A stretch of 22,638 bases of DNA from Spirochaetaceae bacterium. GTDB taxonomy: Bacteria > Spirochaetota > Spirochaetia > Treponematales > Breznakiellaceae. Both the position numbers and the translations under genes were made by a program. This document shows positions 1-7,829 of the stretch, piece by piece; position 1 is the stretch's first letter, and the number at the start of each line of letters is the position of its first letter. The notes under the pieces are model-generated. The model worked only from the letters and a program-made list of their open reading frames with translations, did not search any database and was not told the origin of the DNA. The DNA is taken from NCBI GenBank assembly GCA_031265015.1, contig JAISDG010000117.1, positions 1 through 22,638 on the forward strand, written 5' to 3'.

Positions 1-401
1 GTCCGGGAAAGGCCGGTAAACCAGGCAAAAAGTCCCGTGGGGCCAAAGCCCAGGGAAAAGTATACGACGGTCCGCAGCAGCCCCATGACGGCTGTTACCG
101 CCCTGACGCCTGCGTCCCCAGGGCTTAGGTAGGAACCGTGATCATGTTCCGCGTTATCCCCCCGGGAGTCGTTATGTCCGCCCGGGCCGTGATCGCCGCC
201 GCCGTCCGTATGTCCGGCGCCGTGATTGCCGTCGGCGCCGCCTGCACTCTCATGTCCGCCGGTATCCGCGTAATCACCCGCGTGACCGTCGTGACCGGCA
301 TCATGCCCGCCGGCGTGGTCCAGGATTCCCAGGAAATCGATAAGGGTAACCCCTATCCCAAAAACGGTCAGGGCGGAATAGAGGATAAATAAATTTCCCA
401 T
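1..401 (-). CDS. Unknown membrane protein with His/Gly/Asp-rich loop (3' part beyond the window)
   Basis: Reading the minus strand from the ATG at 401, the frame stays open to the left edge (133 codons). Residues 3-28 form a hydrophobic helix. Residues 29-88 are a low-complexity stretch with 11 histidines mixed with glycine and aspartate. A second hydrophobic segment starts near residue 100 and continues to the edge. The layout (short N-terminal helix, polar linker, further helices) resembles NfeD/YqiJ-like small membrane proteins, but no diagnostic domain is visible and the C-terminus is missing, so I do not assign a function. The His/Asp loop could bind divalent metal or could simply be an expanded linker. 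A plus-strand ORF at 138-392 is its shadow. No Shine-Dalgarno precedes the ATG; the -10 element ends six bases upstream. Confidence 0.7.
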   Translation of the reverse strand, partial: MGNLFILYSALTVFGIGVTLIDFLGILDHAGGHDAGHDGHAGDYADTGGHESAGGADGNHGAGHTDGGGDHGPGGHNDSRGDNAEHDHGSYLSPGDAGVRAVTAVMGLLRTVVYFSLGFGPTGLFAWFTGLSR

Positions 402-407
402 TACGGT

Positions 408-436
408 ATAGTATCTGATTACCGGGGTACTATCAA
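408..436 (-). promoter_or_regulatory. Putative sigma-70 promoter of the membrane-protein gene
   Basis: On the minus strand, TTGATA (431-436) and TACTAT (408-413) are separated by 17 bases. The expected transcription start falls on or next to the ATG at 401, so the mRNA would be leaderless or nearly so. Seen directly; use is inferred. Confidence 0.45.
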
Positions 437-485
437 TGGCGCGGCATGGGGCGAAGGCAAAAAATGCCCCGCTTTTTCATGGCCC

Positions 486-1490
486 TTACTGTTGGATGGT
501 ATTCGCGGCGGATATGTTACCGGTCCCGGAAAGTTTCATAACAAGCCGGTCCATAAGGATTTCTTCCCAGGCGCTGCCGGAAGAGCGGAAGAGGTATTCG
601 TACTCTCCCAGTAAGGCCAGCGCGCCCTCCGCCCGGGGCCAGCGTTTTGCCGCTTCCTGGTAATCGGCCCTGGTTTTGGAAGAACCCAGGCCGATTTTTT
701 TAAGTTCAAAATCATTGGCCGCCCCGGAGGCGCGGAGGGCAAGGTAATCCCGGAGTTTACGGAAACACCAGGCCAGGGTTCCCGTGATGGCCTGAACGCT
801 TTCCCTGGCCCCGGTAAGGGAACGCACGATTTCCAGGCTGCTTTGCAGATTACCCCGGGCAATGGCGGCAAAAAGGGTAAAGGCCGATTCTTCCCGGACA
901 TGGGAAAGGCACCGTTCTACATCAGCTCCGGTGATCGTTTTGTCTTTGTCCAGAAACAGAATAAGCCGCCGGCATTCCCGGCGCAGGGCGTCGGTATTGT
1001 TTTCCACCATTTCCAGAATTGTTTCGATGCCGCTGTCGTCGATGCGCCGCCCTTCCCGGCGGAAGAAAGAAGCAAGCCACTCGGTTTTTTTGTTTTCAAA
1101 AAGTTCCCAGAAAATGGTTTTATGTTCTTTGGGGACGGCATCTTCGATGCGCTTGTCCAGTCTTATTTCTTCCGATACAAGGACGATGGCGGTGTTTTTC
1201 GGCGGCTGCCTGATACAGGAAACCAGCAGTTCCACATCGTCTTTTTTTTTGATAAGCTCCGCGCTCTTGATGATAAAAAGCCGTTCATCGGAAAAAAGGC
1301 TGCCGTTCCGCAGGACGGAGACTATCTCCTGCAGGGAGGTCTCTCCCGCGTAAAAACTGGTTTCTTCGGTATGGGGAGGCAGGCCGGAGCGGAGAACCCC
1401 TAAGGCGTCGAGCTTCTCCCCCAGTTCGGGCCCCAGAAAACAGAATACGCCTGTTTCTCCGGATCGGGCGGCGGTTTTGCCGGCGGTCAT
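486..1490 (-). CDS. holA: DNA polymerase III subunit delta
   Basis: The 334-aa product has the length and layout of HolA, the clamp-loader subunit that opens the beta sliding clamp at replication forks. Its N-terminus shows the family pattern of an FxFLGPELGEK strand-loop. It is followed by a region where sequences such as LFSDERLFIIKSAE and TAIVLVSEE correspond to the N-terminal delta domain. The C-terminal part (about residues 205-325) is helical and contains the conserved W-FRKLRDYL segment. The ATG at 1490 lies one base after the lexA stop codon, so the two genes are almost certainly co-transcribed and probably translationally coupled. This would place a replication subunit under SOS control if LexA represses its own promoter; that is inference. 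Alternative plus-strand ORFs across this interval are shadows. Confidence 0.88.
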   Translation of the reverse strand: MTAGKTAARSGETGVFCFLGPELGEKLDALGVLRSGLPPHTEETSFYAGETSLQEIVSVLRNGSLFSDERLFIIKSAELIKKKDDVELLVSCIRQPPKNTAIVLVSEEIRLDKRIEDAVPKEHKTIFWELFENKKTEWLASFFRREGRRIDDSGIETILEMVENNTDALRRECRRLILFLDKDKTITGADVERCLSHVREESAFTLFAAIARGNLQSSLEIVRSLTGARESVQAITGTLAWCFRKLRDYLALRASGAANDFELKKIGLGSSKTRADYQEAAKRWPRAEGALALLGEYEYLFRSSGSAWEEILMDRLVMKLSGTGNISAANTIQQ

Positions 1491-1491
1491 G

Positions 1492-2100
1492 TCAACAGGC
1501 GCGGATCACATAGGCCAGTTTGCCCAGTACCCGGACATCCTGGCTGTAAATGGGGTTATGGGCGGCATTCTCCGGCTGCAGCCGGATCCGGTTGGTTTCC
1601 CTGAAGAAACGCTTTAAGGTGACCGCTTCCTCCACCACCGCCACTACAATATCGCCGTTTCTGGCGGTGTTTTGTTTTTGGATCAGCGCAGTATCCTTAT
1701 CAAGGATTCCCGCGTCTTTCATGGAATCACCCCGCACCTTAAGGGCAAAATACTGGCGGTTCTTTTTAAGGAACGATGAATGAACCGGAATACTCCCGTC
1801 CCAGTTTTCTTCCGCCAATATAGGACGGCCCGCGGCTACAACCCCCAGGAGGGGAATTTCCACAATGCCCAGATATTCCCTGTCTCCTTTGAAGTCAACC
1901 AGCTCCATGGTTCTGGACTGTTTGTTTCCCACCTTAATCCGGCCCTTCCGTTTAAGGGCCGATACATGATCATAGGCGCCTTTAACTGAAATGGCAAAAT
2001 ACTCCGCCACTTCCCGTATGGTAGGAGGGTATGAATGGGAATGAATATATTCAGCGATGAAGGTCAGCACTTCCCTCTGGCGCAGGGTGAGTTCTTTCAT
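1492..2100 (-). CDS. lexA: LexA repressor (SOS regulator, autoprotease)
   Basis: The 202-aa protein has the standard LexA length. Residues 1-65 form the winged helix-turn-helix (LTLRQREVLTFI, then PPTIREVAEYF). The self-cleavage site is the Ala90-Gly91 pair in VVAAGRP. The catalytic dyad is Ser126 (RGDSM) and Lys163 (VTLKRF). All functional residues are present, so it should be RecA-responsive. It is the first gene of a lexA-holA pair and is divergent from the unknown gene at 2329. A promoter lies at 2137-2165 and a possible operator at 2179-2194. Some host-restricted treponemes lack lexA; its presence here fits a freer-living or larger-genome relative (background knowledge, not seen here). 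Confidence 0.95.
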   Translation of the reverse strand: MKELTLRQREVLTFIAEYIHSHSYPPTIREVAEYFAISVKGAYDHVSALKRKGRIKVGNKQSRTMELVDFKGDREYLGIVEIPLLGVVAAGRPILAEENWDGSIPVHSSFLKKNRQYFALKVRGDSMKDAGILDKDTALIQKQNTARNGDIVVAVVEEAVTLKRFFRETNRIRLQPENAAHNPIYSQDVRVLGKLAYVIRAC

Positions 2101-2136
2101 CCGTTTTCCTTTTTACCGAAGTTTAAAACCGTCATT

Positions 2137-2165
2137 ACTATAATCCAGCCTGGCTTTTTTTGCAA
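2137..2165 (-). promoter_or_regulatory. Putative lexA promoter
   Basis: On the minus strand TTGCAA (2160-2165) is followed after 17 bases by TATAGT (2137-2142), about 36 bases before the lexA ATG at 2100. An AAAAAGG sequence just upstream of the ATG can act as ribosome-binding site. Confidence 0.6.
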
Positions 2166-2178
2166 TATCCCGGGACCC

Positions 2179-2194
2179 GGGAAGATATGTTCCC
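2179..2194. promoter_or_regulatory. Candidate LexA operator (imperfect palindrome)
   Basis: The minus strand reads GGGAAC-ATAT-CTTCCC, an inverted repeat of the GAAC-N4-GTTC type used by Gram-positive LexA proteins, with one substitution in the right half. It sits just upstream of the lexA -35 and between two divergent genes. Next to it (2169-2181) is a second dyad, CCCGGG-A-CCCGGG. The operator recognised by spirochaetal LexA cannot be deduced from sequence alone, so this is a hypothesis. Confidence 0.35.
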
Positions 2195-2328
2195 GTCACA
2201 GCGGACGTACCAAGGCCACAGCGAGTGGACAGGACAAGGCGGGCATGGGGAACAGGCCCCGCAAAAGGCGTCAGGACGTCAGGACCCGTGATGCTTGACA
2301 CTTTCCCCCCTTTTTAGCATGGTAAAGT

Positions 2329-2892
2329 ATGCTGTGTTGTTCATCCTGCCCCGGCAAATCCGTCCCCAAAGAATACCGCCAGGCAGCCGAAGCCCTGTTT
2401 CCGGCGGAAATGACGGCCAGGGATCCCGGGGCCGCTGTTCCGGTATTTGCCGATGTTCTGGGGGTAGGGGCGGATTACCGCAAACTGGACGCGGGCTGGG
2501 GCAATCCGGCGGAGCTTCAAAAATTCCTTCTTTCCTTTCAGAATAATCTTGATCTGCTGATTCAAAAAACCTGGGTAGAAAAGGCCGACGAAGATCGCAA
2601 GGAAAAACTGCAAAACCGTGTCCCCGGTTTCATCGCCCTTATAGAAGCGGGGGATTATAACAAAGCCCTGGCGGAGTTCGGCGCTATTCTGGAAGAGCTG
2701 GCATGGCTTCTTTTCGGACCCCAAAGCCGAAGGGAAGATTTTGTGGAGTATGCCTCACGGATAGACAGCCAGCTGGGGCTGTTCTGGTGGTATGCCGGGC
2801 AGCTGGAACGATTTCTTGCGGCGGGCCCCTGGGACCAGGCGGCCCTTAAGCCGGTGCTGATCCTGGGCATTTGTTACGTAACCGATTTTTAA
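2329..2892 (+). CDS. Unknown conserved-looking protein, 187 aa
   Basis: An open frame of 187 codons with codon use like its neighbours and no better alternative on either strand. The protein is mainly helical and acidic, with aromatic-rich segments (LAWLLFGPQSRREDF and LGLFWWYAGQLERF). It has no signal peptide, no membrane helix of normal length and no catalytic motif that I recognise. The ATG at 2329 lacks a clear Shine-Dalgarno. A perfect TTGACA lies at 2295-2300, but the -10 region that should follow is poor. A start further downstream is possible, although the residues from about 14 onward (KEYRQAAEALFPAE) look genuinely coding. It is divergent from lexA and 64 bases upstream of glnS, from which it is separated by a strong hairpin. 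Function unknown. Confidence 0.65.
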   Translation: MLCCSSCPGKSVPKEYRQAAEALFPAEMTARDPGAAVPVFADVLGVGADYRKLDAGWGNPAELQKFLLSFQNNLDLLIQKTWVEKADEDRKEKLQNRVPGFIALIEAGDYNKALAEFGAILEELAWLLFGPQSRREDFVEYASRIDSQLGLFWWYAGQLERFLAAGPWDQAALKPVLILGICYVTDF

Positions 2893-2898
2893 ACCCGG

Positions 2899-2933
2899 GC
2901 CTTTTCAAAACCCTTTGAAGATTTTGAAAAGGC
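2899..2933. other. Intercistronic hairpin with 12-bp perfect stem
   Basis: GCCTTTTCAAAA (2899-2910) and TTTTGAAAAGGC (2922-2933) are exact reverse complements around an 11-base loop. It starts seven bases after the stop of the unknown gene and ends 23 bases before the glnS ATG. There is no T run, so it is more likely a processing or stability element, or a repeat remnant, than a standard terminator. Confidence 0.6.
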
Positions 2934-2956
2934 AAACTGTAGGACGTTGAGAAGCT

Positions 2957-4780
2957 ATGAAAGAAACAAACAACCCGGCGGATAAACCAGGCAGGGAAAC
3001 CGCGGAAGCCGCCGATTTTATCAGCGGCTTTATCAAGGAAGACCTGGCGTCGGGCCGTTTCAGCTATGTCCATACCCGGTTTCCCCCGGAACCCAACGGC
3101 TGGCTCCATATCGGCCACTGTAAAGCCATGATGGTGGACTTTGTCATGGCCGAACGTTTTGGCGGCAAGTGTAACCTCCGCTTTGACGATACCAACCCCG
3201 AAAAAGAAGACATCTCCTTTGTGGAAGCAATCAAGCGGGACATCCGGTGGATGGGCTTTGATTGGGAGGACCGGGAATACTATGCTTCCGATTACTACGA
3301 GTACCTCTACGGCCTTGCGGTAAAGATCATCAAAAAAGGCCGGGCCTATGTGGATGATCTTTCCGAAGAGCAAATCAGTGAATACCGGGGGACCGCGGTT
3401 CCCGATAAAAATAACATCACCCAGACTCCCCCGGGAAGGAACAGCCCCTGGCGGGATCGCGGTGTGGAAGAAAACCTGGACCTCTTTGCCAAAATGCGGG
3501 CCGGGGAATTTGCCGGCGGTGAAAAAACCCTGCGGGCAAAAATTGATATGGCCGACCCCAACCTGCTTATGCGGGATCCCGTGATGTACCGGATCCGGCG
3601 GGATACCCATTACCGCACGGGAAACACGTGGTGCATTTATCCCATGTACGATTTTCAGCATCCCCTGTCGGACGCCAGGGAAGGGATCACCCATTCCCTT
3701 TGTTCGCTTGAATATGAAATCCACCGGCCCCTCTATGACTGGTTTATCCGGGAGGCGGAAGTGTTCCCCTCCAGGCAGATTGAATTTGCCCGGCTTAACC
3801 TGACCCATACGGTGCTTTCCAAACGGTACCTTCTTAAACTGGTGCAGGAAAAATATGTTTCCGGCTGGGACGATCCGCGAATGCCCACCCTGGCAGGCCT
3901 CCGCCGCCGGGGCTATACTCCCGCGGCCATACGGAATTTTATTTCCCAAATCGGCGTTGCCAAAAACGACAGTACCGTGGATATTGCGTTCCTTGAATAC
4001 TGCCTTCGGGAAGACCTGAACAAAACCAGCCGCCGGGCCATGGCGGTGCTGAAGCCCTTAAAGCTTATCATTGACAACTGGAACGAAGAACTATCCGGGG
4101 ATCTGGAAGCGGTAAATAATCCGGAAGACGAAAGTTCTGGAACGCGGACTATTCGCTTTGGCAGGGAGTTATGGATAGAACGGGATGATTTTGAAGAAAC
4201 TCCGCCTCCCAAATACTTCAGGCTCTTTCCCGGCAGCGTAGTACGGCTCCGTTATGGCTACATCGTTACCTGTACGGGATGCGACAAGGACGCGGCAGGA
4301 AACATTACCGCCGTCCACTGCGAGTGCGATCCTGAAACCAGGGGCGGCAACGCCCGGGATAACCGCAGGGTTAAAGGAACGATCCACTGGCTGAACGCGG
4401 CGGACGCCGTGCCCATTCAGGTCCGGGTCTATGATTATCTTTTTAATACCGAAAAACCCATGGAGGCTCCTCTCCGTCCCGATGGAACTCCCGGTACGTT
4501 CCTGGATAATCTTAACGGTCATTCGCTGGAAATAATCTCCGGCGCGTACGGCGAGCCATGCCTCGCCGCCGCGGCCCCCGGCGAACGTTTCCAGTTTGAG
4601 CGGCTTGGCTATTTTGTAAAAGACGATCCGGTAATCAAGGCCGAAACAGATAAGGGTGCGGATAAACCGGCATTCAACGAGCCGGCGGCAAAAGAGCCGG
4701 CGGCAAAAGAGCCGGTGTTTAACAAAACCGTGGGTTTACGGGACACCTGGGCAAAGATAGCGAAAAAAACAAATTCATAA
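2957..4780 (+). CDS. glnS: Glutaminyl-tRNA synthetase
   Basis: The 607-aa protein charges tRNA-Gln directly with glutamine in the cytoplasm. It is a class I synthetase: the HIGH motif is at residues 51-54 (PPEPNGWLHIGHCKA) and the KMSKS-like motif is VLSKR at about 286-290. RFDDTNP and EYEIHRPLYDWF are typical GlnRS segments. The C-terminal half contains the paired beta-barrel anticodon-binding domains and ends in the conserved PVFNKTVGLRDTWAKI block. It is longer than the usual 550 or so residues. Part of the excess is a low-complexity insert just before that final block (about residues 562-584), including two in-frame copies of EPAAK. The ATG at 2957 is preceded by a modest GAGAAG ribosome-binding site. 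It is probably co-transcribed with the flanking plus-strand genes. Confidence 0.95.
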   Translation: MKETNNPADKPGRETAEAADFISGFIKEDLASGRFSYVHTRFPPEPNGWLHIGHCKAMMVDFVMAERFGGKCNLRFDDTNPEKEDISFVEAIKRDIRWMGFDWEDREYYASDYYEYLYGLAVKIIKKGRAYVDDLSEEQISEYRGTAVPDKNNITQTPPGRNSPWRDRGVEENLDLFAKMRAGEFAGGEKTLRAKIDMADPNLLMRDPVMYRIRRDTHYRTGNTWCIYPMYDFQHPLSDAREGITHSLCSLEYEIHRPLYDWFIREAEVFPSRQIEFARLNLTHTVLSKRYLLKLVQEKYVSGWDDPRMPTLAGLRRRGYTPAAIRNFISQIGVAKNDSTVDIAFLEYCLREDLNKTSRRAMAVLKPLKLIIDNWNEELSGDLEAVNNPEDESSGTRTIRFGRELWIERDDFEETPPPKYFRLFPGSVVRLRYGYIVTCTGCDKDAAGNITAVHCECDPETRGGNARDNRRVKGTIHWLNAADAVPIQVRVYDYLFNTEKPMEAPLRPDGTPGTFLDNLNGHSLEIISGAYGEPCLAAAAPGERFQFERLGYFVKDDPVIKAETDKGADKPAFNEPAAKEPAAKEPVFNKTVGLRDTWAKIAKKTNS

Positions 4781-4868
4781 AAGGGTTCCGGAAGATTCGG
4801 GAGATTTTGCCGGCGGGTTCCGGACAACGCCAACTTGCTTGGCGCCGGTTATTATAGAGGAGCTTTTT

Positions 4869-6368
4869 TTGTCCCTGAACTGGAAAGAGATAGATCTGAT
4901 TCTGCATGAGCTTGCCCTGCCGGGTATGCAGATCCAAAAGATCTATCAAAGTACCTATGATGTGCTGGCTGTCCAGGTATACGGCGGAGTCCCCCGGGGG
5001 ACCCACTGTATCCTGGTATGCTTAAGTCCCCGGGCTTGCAGAATCCACGAAACCTTCTGCCCCGTACCAAAAAGCGAAAAGCCCCTGCGGTTTGCAGAAT
5101 TCCTTAAATCCCGGATCATCAACGGACGTATTGAAGAAGCGGTTCAGCTGGGACATGACAGGATTATCCGGCTCACCGTTAAACGGGGGGAAACTTCCTG
5201 CCGGATCTATATCAAGCTCTGGTCTAACGCGGCGAATGTCATCGTCACCGATACGGCGGGCCTTATCCTGGATGCCATGAAGCGGCTCCCCAAACGGGGG
5301 GAAACAGCGGGCTTTTCCTACGGGCCGGAAAACGCTCCGGCGCCCGGCGTCAGACAAGTTGGCGTCAGACAAGTTGACGGCGAGCGGAATCCCGCGAAAG
5401 ACTACCAGGTCCGGGATCTGCCCGGCGCCGGTTCGTTTAACCGCCGGGTGGACGACTGGTACACGGAACATTCGGGCGCGCTTTCCCTGGAACAGCTGCG
5501 GGAAGAAGTACGGCGTACCCTGGGGAAAAGCCGTATCAGGCTGGAGACCGCCCTGGAAAGGCTTCGGGAAAAGGAAGCGGACTACACGGAAGGGGAACGG
5601 TTCAGGGAATACGGCGATCTTATTCTGGCAAACAGCGCCTCGGTAGAAGCGGGCGCTTCCTGGCTTGAAGCGGAACGGTTTTCCCCGGATGGGGATTCGG
5701 ACAGGCGTTCTTCGGACCTGGTGCGGATCGAACTGGATCCCCGGAAAAATCCCGCAAAAAACGCCGAAGGCTACTACGAGAAATACCGCAAGGCAAAAAG
5801 CGGCCTTGGCGATGTGCGGGAAGAAATAGCCGCCGGAGAACGGGAGATAAAACGGATTACGGAGACGGAAGAACGGCTGCTGGCGGAAACCAACCCCCTG
5901 AAACTACAGGCGCTCTTCAAAAAAATCAGGAAAGGAACTCCGGTCCGGGAGGAGCGGGGAAAGAAAGGACAAAAGAGACCGGGACTTTCTTTTGCCGACG
6001 GGGATTGGCTTATCCTGGTAGGCCGGAATGCCGGTGAAAACGACGAACTCCTGCGCCGGCATGTTAAAGGCAGCGACCTGTGGCTCCATGTCCGGGATTG
6101 GGGAGGATCCTACGTGTTTATCAAATACCGGCCGGGAAAAACCGTGCCCCTGGAGATCCTTCTGGACGCGGGTAACCTGGCCCTGTTTTATTCCAAAGGC
6201 CGGGCCTCCGGCCGGGGGGATTTGTACTATACCCAGGTCAAGTACCTCCGCCGGGCAAAAAACGGCCCCAAGGGACTGGTTATCCCCGCCCAGGAAAAGA
6301 ACCTGGGGATTGTGTTGGACCGGAACAGGCTTAAAAGGCTGGAAGAGTCGAAGCTGTACCAGCCATAA
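4869..6368 (+). CDS. rqcH: RqcH/Rqc2-type NFACT ribosome quality-control protein
   Basis: I start this at TTG 4869, because GAGGAG lies six bases upstream at 4857-4862 and the N-terminus then reads MSLNWKEIDLI as in the family. An in-frame ATG at 4839 has no ribosome-binding site. With this start (499 aa) the DR pair in GHDRIIRL falls at residues 97-98, the same numbering as the tRNA-contacting Asp-Arg of characterised RqcH proteins. Domains: NFACT-N (about 1-190), a long charged coiled coil (about 215-370), NFACT-R (about 375-470; NDELLRRHVKGSDLWLHVRDWGGSYVFIKY). RqcH binds stalled 50S subunits and recruits alanyl-tRNA to add C-terminal alanine tails. A 15-bp tandem duplication encodes GVRQV twice near residue 165. 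A small hairpin (4828-4833 with 4839-4844) precedes the ribosome-binding site. The protein is somewhat shorter than Bacillus RqcH. Older annotations call such proteins fibronectin-binding. Confidence 0.88.
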   Translation: MSLNWKEIDLILHELALPGMQIQKIYQSTYDVLAVQVYGGVPRGTHCILVCLSPRACRIHETFCPVPKSEKPLRFAEFLKSRIINGRIEEAVQLGHDRIIRLTVKRGETSCRIYIKLWSNAANVIVTDTAGLILDAMKRLPKRGETAGFSYGPENAPAPGVRQVGVRQVDGERNPAKDYQVRDLPGAGSFNRRVDDWYTEHSGALSLEQLREEVRRTLGKSRIRLETALERLREKEADYTEGERFREYGDLILANSASVEAGASWLEAERFSPDGDSDRRSSDLVRIELDPRKNPAKNAEGYYEKYRKAKSGLGDVREEIAAGEREIKRITETEERLLAETNPLKLQALFKKIRKGTPVREERGKKGQKRPGLSFADGDWLILVGRNAGENDELLRRHVKGSDLWLHVRDWGGSYVFIKYRPGKTVPLEILLDAGNLALFYSKGRASGRGDLYYTQVKYLRRAKNGPKGLVIPAQEKNLGIVLDRNRLKRLEESKLYQP

Positions 6369-6374
6369 CCGGAC

Positions 6375-7763
6375 CTACCGGGACAGGGCGGCCACGGCCG
6401 CGCCGAAAAGGGAGGCCTGTTCCACCGGAGCGACCACGTAGGATCGGGGCTTTTCCCTGTTCAGCATAATATGCAGATTCGATTCCAGGGCTTCCCTCAT
6501 TCCTTTATAGATCATGTAGGTTGTTCCCTCCACGGCAATCCGGACCGGAGCAAAGGGATCATACCCCGCATCCATCCGTTCCACCGCCGCGGCCACCACC
6601 GCCGCGGAGAACATCGCCCCCCGCTTGGTTACGATGGAAGCAAGGTATACAAAGGAACGGATAGCGTCTAATTCATCCCTGCCAAAAAGGGAACCGACGG
6701 AACCTTCCATGGTCAGGGGGGCGTGCATAAATTCGTTAAGGTCTCTGGTTTGCAGGGCGGGCCCCGCGGCAAATTCGGCGGCGCGGTTAAATGTAAGTAC
6801 GCCGTCGGCAATGGCCTGCTTGAGGATATAAAAGGTCAGCGGTCCCAGATATGCCCCGGCGGTGGTTTTTTCCATGGTATAGGAACCGGGGTGCTTTGTG
6901 GTCGCGTCGAATTCACGATCCAGTACCCCCAGATACCGCAGGGCGCAGTTTCCTGTTTCGCAGACCACAATCTGGGGAGTTTCGGCGGAATGAAATCCAA
7001 TCTTCGGAATATCTTTCTCCGGATACGCGGTATTGAATCCCGTACCAAGGATAAAGCCCACCACCGGCCCCCCGGGCGTTTCGTATTTTTTGGTTCCCGG
7101 CTGTCCGATGGGACCGCCGGCGCCGGAGTTATCTCCGCCGTCCGCGGGAATCTGCCCCAGCCCGGACAACAGGGTGGCCACCGTATCATTCAATAAAACG
7201 ATCCGTTCAGGAACCTTAAGCCCCCGGCGTTTCAGCGCTTCCCGAAGCCCCTGACCTATGGGTTTGCCGATAACTTCGGACGCATCGACTTCTTTGCTAA
7301 ATGATGTAGGAATACCGTCTCCGTCTTCCCGCATCGTCATGGGATAGGAAAAACAAAAACCGATTCCTTCAACGCCTCCTTCCGATTCCCTGATAAGAGG
7401 CTCCGCCAGATCGGCAATCTGGTTAAAAAATTCCTCCGCGCTCACCTTTCCCCCGGTTCCCGGCATGGGGGCCTTTCTCATTCCCGCGGCTTCGGGCTTT
7501 CCGGGCTCCCGGAAGTAAACCCTGGCGGCCCTGAAATTGGTTCCCCCCGCATCCAGGGCAATAACGGTTTTTCCCAGGGGAACTTCCGCCGCGGGCTTAA
7601 GATATGAAGGTATCATGGGCAGGGGCGAGGCCTGACCGCGGAGACCCCGCTCCATGTCGACAAGGACATCCCGGACCAGGGTGCGGGGATCGCAAATATC
7701 ATAGTGAAAACCATAGGACCGGGCAAAATCGGCAAGCAGTTGGGGGTTAAAAGAAAAAGCCAT
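6375..7763 (-). CDS. Hexokinase
   Basis: The 462-aa ATP-dependent sugar kinase belongs to the hexokinase family (eukaryote-like fold), which in treponemes starts glycolysis by phosphorylating glucose. Phosphate loop 1 is LDAGGTNFR (Asp71). The sugar-binding segment contains FSYP (138-141). The catalytic Asp is in LLNDTVATLLSG (Asn192-Asp193). Phosphate loop 2 is GFILGTGFN (236-244). A glycine-rich stretch at 203-233 between the last two motifs looks like an insertion. I use the ATG at 7763 because AGAAGG lies just upstream; an in-frame ATG at 7787 would add eight residues and overlap that site. The gene converges with rqcH, with only six bases between the stops. It has its own promoter at 7801-7829, so it is not simply the tail of the signalling operon. 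Confidence 0.9.
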   Translation of the reverse strand: MAFSFNPQLLADFARSYGFHYDICDPRTLVRDVLVDMERGLRGQASPLPMIPSYLKPAAEVPLGKTVIALDAGGTNFRAARVYFREPGKPEAAGMRKAPMPGTGGKVSAEEFFNQIADLAEPLIRESEGGVEGIGFCFSYPMTMREDGDGIPTSFSKEVDASEVIGKPIGQGLREALKRRGLKVPERIVLLNDTVATLLSGLGQIPADGGDNSGAGGPIGQPGTKKYETPGGPVVGFILGTGFNTAYPEKDIPKIGFHSAETPQIVVCETGNCALRYLGVLDREFDATTKHPGSYTMEKTTAGAYLGPLTFYILKQAIADGVLTFNRAAEFAAGPALQTRDLNEFMHAPLTMEGSVGSLFGRDELDAIRSFVYLASIVTKRGAMFSAAVVAAAVERMDAGYDPFAPVRIAVEGTTYMIYKGMREALESNLHIMLNREKPRSYVVAPVEQASLFGAAVAALSR

Positions 7764-7800
7764 ACATACCTTCTTTAAAAAATGCAATCGGTTTCATAGT

Positions 7801-7829
7801 ATTATAAAAGGGCTTTTTCCTGATGTCAA
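7801..7829 (-). promoter_or_regulatory. Consensus sigma-70 promoter of hexokinase
   Basis: On the minus strand a perfect TTGACA (7824-7829) and a perfect TATAAT (7801-7806) are separated by exactly 17 bases. The -35 element overlaps the stop codon of the upstream hybrid kinase gene. Predicted start near 7794, about 31 bases before the hexokinase ATG. Confidence 0.85.

Noticed and set aside
138..392. Plus-strand 84-aa ORF
   Set aside because: Antisense shadow of the membrane protein; hydrophobic Val/Ala/Met composition arises from the His/Gly/Asp codons on the other strand.
843..1403. Plus-strand 186-aa and 163-aa ORFs within holA
   Set aside because: Antisense shadows of a clear holA coding frame.
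2846..3949. Minus-strand 367-aa ORF across glnS
   Set aside because: Antisense shadow; the plus frame has full GlnRS motifs.
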